Source: Tomocerus qinae (lineage: Eukaryota > Arthropoda > Collembola > Entomobryomorpha > Tomoceridae). From it: a stretch of DNA of 64,000 bases. Shown here piece by piece: positions 62,701 to 64,000 of this stretch. A model generated the notes under the pieces. The model saw only the letters and a list, made by a program, of their open reading frames with translations, was not told the DNA's origin and did not search any database. Position 1 is the first letter of the stretch, and each line of letters opens with the position of its first letter. A program made the position numbers and the translations under genes. The stretch is taken from assembly GCA_020055645.1 (NCBI GenBank), contig CM034546.1, positions 74,896,001-74,960,000 of the forward strand, read 5' to 3'.

Positions 62701-64000
62701 ATACGCCTATTACCATCACTACGAAATGTCTTCTTCAGCTAGTCATTTTCATTCAATCACCAATAAGCGTCTTATGTAAATTTGCATTATTGTTCTGATG
62801 TTATAATAATATAAAACAACTCATTTCGGGGGTTTAGAGAGAGAGGGCATGAGCATTTTGCTTTTTTTCTTTCAAGGAACGTGCATATATTACGTTTACA
62901 GTTGATGGGAGGAGGCGATACCCAAAAGTGTTACAGCTAGCACTTGCCTTACACTTGGGCAGTGTACAAAATTTACCACTTTTTAGCCTTTTTTACCATC
63001 ACAGTGGTAAAAATGCACTTAATGGTAAAAATGCATTTAATGGTAAAAATGGTAAATTTTAGCGATTGATTAGACAGCTGGGTACAGATACACTAGACTT
63101 CCTCAAATATAAGTTTTAAAACTTTATGTTCTATGAAATATTTCCAATTAGCCCTTTAATCAATTAAATTAATTATATTTATTTGATTATACACTAAAAG
63201 TTATTAAAAAAATGAAGAAAATAGATTGTATATGGTATCGCCCATTTAAAATTGGTGCTAATTTTAATTGCAATTATTTTCTCAATCGGCATGGGTTATT
63301 ATTGCCCCCATCCCCATTGGTTGAATCCTACTCTGATTGATGAACACTTATCAATTTGTGACAACAACGATCATCTGCTAAGCTATTTCATACTTTGGCA
63401 CCGAATTTTATTCAAAATTCAAACACGAAATTTAAATGAAACTATTTTTTACCATTTATACCACTTACCACTGCTTTTTAGGTTGTGGTGTTTAACGTTA
63501 AATACCATTAAAAACCACTTACCACTGGTAAGTGGTAAATGGTATTTTGTACACTGCACTTGGGAGAGGGGTTTACGTTACGTAATATATGCAGGTTCCT
63601 TAGGCTCTCCTATACCAAACATAGATAGGCAGGTAATTTTTTTCAAGTCTACGATTATGTTATAGAATGTTAAGTTACTATTTGATTTGTTTAGTTGTCA
63701 GAGGTATCTGCTGGAGGAGGAACAGCTTTTCCAAAACTAGGAATCCTAGCCCAACCTGTCAAAGGATCGGCAATATTTTGGTATAATTTGAAACGAAATG
63801 GAAAGAAAGAATTTTTATCTCTGCACGGAGGTTGTCCTATTTTATATGGAAATAAAATAGGTAAGGCCCATTCCAATTCACATTTAATGAAGTTTTATAG
63901 TAGCATAAGTACACCTAGTATCAAAGAAAAAATATTTGTTTGTATTTACAGTCGCCAATAAATGGATTCGTTCAAATTCTCAGATGTTTACTAGAAAATG
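56759..64000 (+). CDS. Prolyl 4-hydroxylase alpha subunit (3' end beyond window)
   Basis: Hydroxylates proline in X-Pro-Gly repeats of procollagen in the ER lumen, using Fe(II), 2-oxoglutarate, O2 and ascorbate; the animal enzyme is a tetramer with protein disulfide isomerase. Exons: 56759-56949, 58424-58659, 58780-58901, 60943-61152, 61214-61402, 61480-61893, 61989-62017, 62127-62163, 63695-63860, and 63952 to the edge. All are phase-consistent and give about 548 residues so far, near the family length. The signal peptide is MNQFVQCCYILFLSCHFLPF. The N-terminal domain has FRLIRRF and ATEALLRVQDAY; the TPR-like peptide-binding domain follows, with ALCRGENLR before the catalytic domain. The HxD pair sits in HYNPHYD, the distal histidine in LHGGCP, and the 2-oxoglutarate lysine in GNKIVANKW, so catalysis looks intact. 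Exons 7 and 8 are only 29 and 37 nt. Confidence 0.95.
57540..57920. repeat. About 63-bp minisatellite in P4HA intron 1, right arm
   Basis: Counterpart of 4530-4860: units with GGCCGGTTGAAATTATTTTT and AACCAGTNNCTAAATTNGCTTAA. Confidence 0.8.
60165..60660. mobile_element. hAT-type MITE (TACCA family), right-arm copy
   Basis: The same insertion as 1891-2377, inverted, with the perfect duplication ATCTAATC at 60157-60164 and 60661-60668. It keeps about 19 bp (around GGTATTTTAAGTACTAGCGG) that the left copy has lost. Confidence 0.85.
62960..63556. mobile_element. hAT-type MITE (TACCA family) in P4HA intron 8
   Basis: CAGTGTACAAAAT...ATTTTGTACACTG, perfect 8-bp duplication CACTTGGG at 62952-62959 and 63557-63564. 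Interior close to the nested copy at 7546-8125. It lies outside the part of the inverted duplication that can be compared here. No coding capacity. Confidence 0.88.

Overview
The window is eukaryotic nuclear DNA: AT-rich, with spliced genes (GT-AG introns), a tropomyosin gene, secreted collagen prolyl 4-hydroxylase genes, and large amounts of non-autonomous transposons and satellite. An arthropod is the best fit. A springtail (Collembola) is my guess from the F-box style and compact introns, but this is a low-confidence inference.

Layout. (1) Positions 1-6470 and 55907-62550 are the two arms of an inverted duplication. Each carries a prolyl 4-hydroxylase alpha (P4HA) gene, minus strand on the left and plus strand on the right. 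The right copy is open through ten exons to the window edge; the left copy has a one-base deletion in its catalytic exon. (2) Positions 6471-10869 hold a foldback-like element: about 300-bp terminal inverted repeats, then two inverted arrays of a 30-bp repeat around a loop. It is invaded by a hAT-type MITE and by a 378-bp palindrome flanked by TTAA. (3) Positions 10.9-23.35 kb are a nest of mobile DNA: three Helitron-like copies, five hAT-type elements (four with perfect 8-bp target duplications), palindromic MITEs and several minisatellites. (4) Positions 23.36-32.97 kb are one 9.6-kb block of a 20/19-bp satellite with higher-order structure, followed by a related 19-bp array. The same modules in the same order also occur in miniature at 14.7-16.0 kb.

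(5) Positions 37.6-50.7 kb are the gene-bearing part. A minus-strand gene joins a CARD-like death-fold domain to an F-box (38222-40138). A complete 284-residue tropomyosin gene lies at 43659-45118. A plus-strand gene joins a CARD-like domain to an NB-ARC STAND ATPase module with two membrane segments (46893-50013). The tail of the NB-ARC gene, together with the tail of an F-box gene, has been duplicated as a block between 37.6-38.3 kb and 49.45-50.7 kb, so the two death-fold genes share history. (6) Positions 50.7-55.9 kb are largely non-coding repeat debris.

Functional reading. P4HA hydroxylates collagen prolines in the ER, and tropomyosin is an actin-binding coiled coil. The two CARD genes are candidates for an apoptosis or innate-immune pair, one nucleotide-switch type and one ubiquitin-ligase adaptor type. 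Single-base frameshifts interrupt three genes (left P4HA, CARD-F-box, CARD-NB-ARC). Two are in homopolymers, so consensus error and real decay must be told apart before any is called a pseudogene.
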